Shown in pieces: positions 62,465 to 64,000 of a stretch of DNA of 64,000 nucleotides. How positions within the stretch are numbered: position 1 is the first letter of the stretch; each line of letters begins with the position of its first letter. The notes beneath the pieces are model-generated. The model did no database searches and was not told the DNA's origin. It was given only the letters and a program-made list of their open reading frames with translations. Origin of the DNA: Streptomyces sp. SirexAA-E (GTDB lineage Bacteria > Actinomycetota > Actinomycetes > Streptomycetales > Streptomycetaceae); the NCBI RefSeq assembly GCF_000177195.2, contig NC_015953.1, forward strand, positions 6,386,001 through 6,450,000. The letters run 5' to 3'. Position numbers and translations under genes: made by a program.

Positions 62465-62504
62465 CCGCGGGGCCTCCGGCCGGACCGGGCCGGAGGCCCC
62501 GCGG
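62465..62504 (+). terminator. Strong hairpin terminator
   Basis: CCGCGGGGCCTCCGGCC pairs perfectly over 17 bp with 62488-62504 across a 6-nt loop, directly after the reductase stop. Confidence 0.85.
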
Positions 62505-62641
62505 CGTTCGGCGGGCGCGGTTCCACCGGACTGGACCAGTGACAGGTGCCGACGGCTCTGGCCCGGTGCGGTCCCGGCGCGTACGGTGAGGCGGCACGAA
62601 GATCCTCTTCCCTCCGCGCGACGGGAGGAGGGCCCCGACCA

Positions 62642-63493
62642 GTGACAGGACCGTTCACCGTGAAGATCCTCGTCAGCGCCGACATGGAGGGCGCGACCGG
62701 AGTGACCTGGCCGGCCGACGTACTGCCCGGGACCCCGCAGTGGGAGCGGTGCCGTTCCCTGTTCACCTCGGACGTGAACGCCGCGGTCCTCGGCTTCTTC
62801 GACGGGGGCGCCGACGAGGTGCTCGTCAACGAGGCCCACTGGACGATGCGCAACCTGCTCCTGGAGCGCCTCGACGACCGCGTCCAGATGCTCACCGGCA
62901 GGCACAAGTCCCTCTCCATGGTCGAGGGCATCCAGCACGGCGACGTCGACGGCGTCGCGTTCGTCGGCTACCACACCGGCGCCGGCACCGAGGGCGTGCT
63001 CGCCCACACCTACCTCGCCAACTCCATCACCGGCGTCTGGCTGAACGGCGTACGGGCCAGTGAGGGCCTGCTGAACGCCCATGTCGCCGCCGAGTACGGC
63101 GTCCCGGTCGTCCTCGTCACCGGCGACGACCTGACCTGTGTGGACGCCGGGCAGTACGCCCCGGACGCCCGCAAGGTCGCGGTGAAGGACCACGTCTCGC
63201 GGTACGCCGCCGTCTGCCGGACCCCGGCGCGCACCGCCGCCGACATCCGGGCCGCCGCCGAGGAGGCCACCGCACTGGCGGGGCGCCTGACCCCGGTGGA
63301 GGGCGGTCCCTTTACGGTGGAACTGGAGTTCGACGCCGAGCATCTGGCGGCCGCCGCGACGGTGGTCCCCGGCGTGGCGCCGAGCGGCGAACGGCGCGTC
63401 GCCTACACCAGCGCGACGATGTACGAAGGTATCCGCACATTCAAGGCGGTGACGACGATCGTGTCGGCCGCCGTGGAGGAACAGTATGGCTGA
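62642..63493 (+). CDS. M55 family D-aminopeptidase (DppA-like)
   Basis: A 283-aa zinc peptidase: ILVSADMEGATGVTW (the SxDxEG metal motif, about residues 9-23), NEAHWTMRN, GYHTGAGTEGVLAHTYL with zinc-binding His residues. Family members cut D-Ala-D-Ala-type peptides and act in self-assembled rings. GTG 62642 is chosen on the start of the conserved fold; GGAGGAGG lies about 11 bp upstream, a long spacing, and GTG 62660 is possible. The M20 peptidase gene overlaps its end by 8 bp, which suggests a two-step peptide degradation unit, perhaps for cell-wall-derived D-amino acid peptides. Confidence 0.9.
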   Translation: MTGPFTVKILVSADMEGATGVTWPADVLPGTPQWERCRSLFTSDVNAAVLGFFDGGADEVLVNEAHWTMRNLLLERLDDRVQMLTGRHKSLSMVEGIQHGDVDGVAFVGYHTGAGTEGVLAHTYLANSITGVWLNGVRASEGLLNAHVAAEYGVPVVLVTGDDLTCVDAGQYAPDARKVAVKDHVSRYAAVCRTPARTAADIRAAAEEATALAGRLTPVEGGPFTVELEFDAEHLAAAATVVPGVAPSGERRVAYTSATMYEGIRTFKAVTTIVSAAVEEQYG

Positions 63494-64000
63494 GGCGACG
63501 ACCCCGTCCGGATCCGTGGACGACCGGGCGCTCGACGAGTCGGTCACGTTCACCTCGGAACTGATCCGGATCGACACGACCAACAACGGCGACGGCACCT
63601 GCCGGGAGCGCCCGGCCGCCGAGTACGTCGCCCGGCGGCTGGCCGACACCGGGCTCGAACCGCTCCTGCTGGAGCGCACCCCGGGCCGGACCAACGTGGT
63701 CGCCCGCATCCCGGGCACCGACCCGTCCGCCGACGCGCTGCTGGTCCACGGGCACCTCGACGTGGTGCCCGCCGAACCCGCCGACTGGAGCGTCCACCCC
63801 TTCTCCGGGGAGGTCCGCGACGGTGTGGTGTGGGGACGCGGCGCCGTCGACATGAAGAACATGGACGCGATGGTCCTCGCCGTCGTCCGGGCCTGGGCCC
63901 GTGCCGGGGTGCGCCCCCGGCGGGACATCGTCGTCGCCTACACCGCCGACGAGGAGGCCAGCGCCGCCGACGGCTCCGGCTTCCTCGCCGACCGGCACCC
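63486..64000 (+). CDS. M20 family metallopeptidase (3' partial)
   Basis: The first 171 residues of a zinc-dependent exopeptidase or deacylase. Motifs seen: LLVHGHLDVVPAEP (first zinc His and catalytic Asp), WGRGAVDMKNMDAM (bridging Asp) and YTADEEAS (catalytic Glu-Glu). ATG 63486 overlaps the M55 gene by 8 bp, so both are made together. The gene runs past the window edge. Confidence 0.92.
   Translation, partial: MAEATTPSGSVDDRALDESVTFTSELIRIDTTNNGDGTCRERPAAEYVARRLADTGLEPLLLERTPGRTNVVARIPGTDPSADALLVHGHLDVVPAEPADWSVHPFSGEVRDGVVWGRGAVDMKNMDAMVLAVVRAWARAGVRPRRDIVVAYTADEEASAADGSGFLADRH

Overview
This window is high-GC DNA with near-total G/C at third codon positions, frequent GTG starts, AGGAGG-type ribosome sites and typical Streptomyces gene families, so it is almost certainly chromosome of a Streptomyces or close relative. 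I see no rRNA, tRNA, CRISPR array, insertion sequence or phage gene.

Layout. 1-5144: the end of a sugar ABC-importer operon with a GH2 glycosidase, facing a secreted BNR/sialidase-fold enzyme with a ricin-type lectin tail. 5145-7487: an aldo/keto reductase behind two tandem TetR-like operators, flanked by two decayed coding remnants, one the C-terminus of a TetR regulator. 7488-16920: metabolic and repair genes: inositol-phosphatase family protein, nucleotidyltransferase, CrtI-like oxidoreductase, two Nudix hydrolases, an AdaA-AlkA fusion followed by Ogt, a TMEM165/GDT1 cation transporter behind a recognisable yybP-ykoY (Mn2+) riboswitch, a thioredoxin-fold ferredoxin and glycerate kinase. 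17315-22124: a five-gene HAAT (Liv-type) ABC importer. 22189-28259: a secreted beta-helix glycanase, LtrA and a GAF/PAS/PP2C phosphatase. 28459-33401: an enoyl-CoA hydratase, acyl-CoA ligase and MHS-transporter operon divergent from a LysR gene. 33497-34985: pssA and psd for phosphatidylethanolamine synthesis. 35167-41235: the core ethylmalonyl-CoA pathway (ccr, ecm, mcl, mch, mcd) as one tightly coupled operon. 41599-49081: acetyltransferase, membrane-anchored Mrr-like protein, TetR, a tandem 3-hydroxyacyl-CoA dehydrogenase fusion, a TetR/MFS efflux pair whose transporter is frameshifted, and a HEAT-repeat protein. 49202-55296: secreted tripeptidyl-aminopeptidase-like hydrolase, a radical SAM protein behind a perfect SOS box, an SRPBCC protein, and an MFS exporter fused to Ig-like carboxypeptidase-regulatory repeats. 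55346-60386: a matA-matB exopolysaccharide locus coupled to an acyltransferase, with a divergent GH18-like lipoprotein. 60436-64000: LysR and a divergent AKR14-type reductase, then an M55 D-aminopeptidase and an M20 peptidase cut by the window edge.

How the parts work together. The 3-hydroxyacyl-CoA dehydrogenase can feed crotonyl-CoA into Ccr, whose product ethylmalonyl-CoA runs through Ecm, Mcd, Mch and Mcl to glyoxylate and propionyl-CoA; this allows growth on acetate-level carbon and supplies polyketide extender units. The mat locus should make, de-N-acetylate and perhaps acylate and trim a surface beta-1,6-GlcNAc polymer that glues hyphae into pellets. The most interesting signals are the mat-acyltransferase-GH18 neighbourhood, the MFS-Ig fusion, the riboswitch, the SOS box, and the regulator remnant beside an intact pair of operators.
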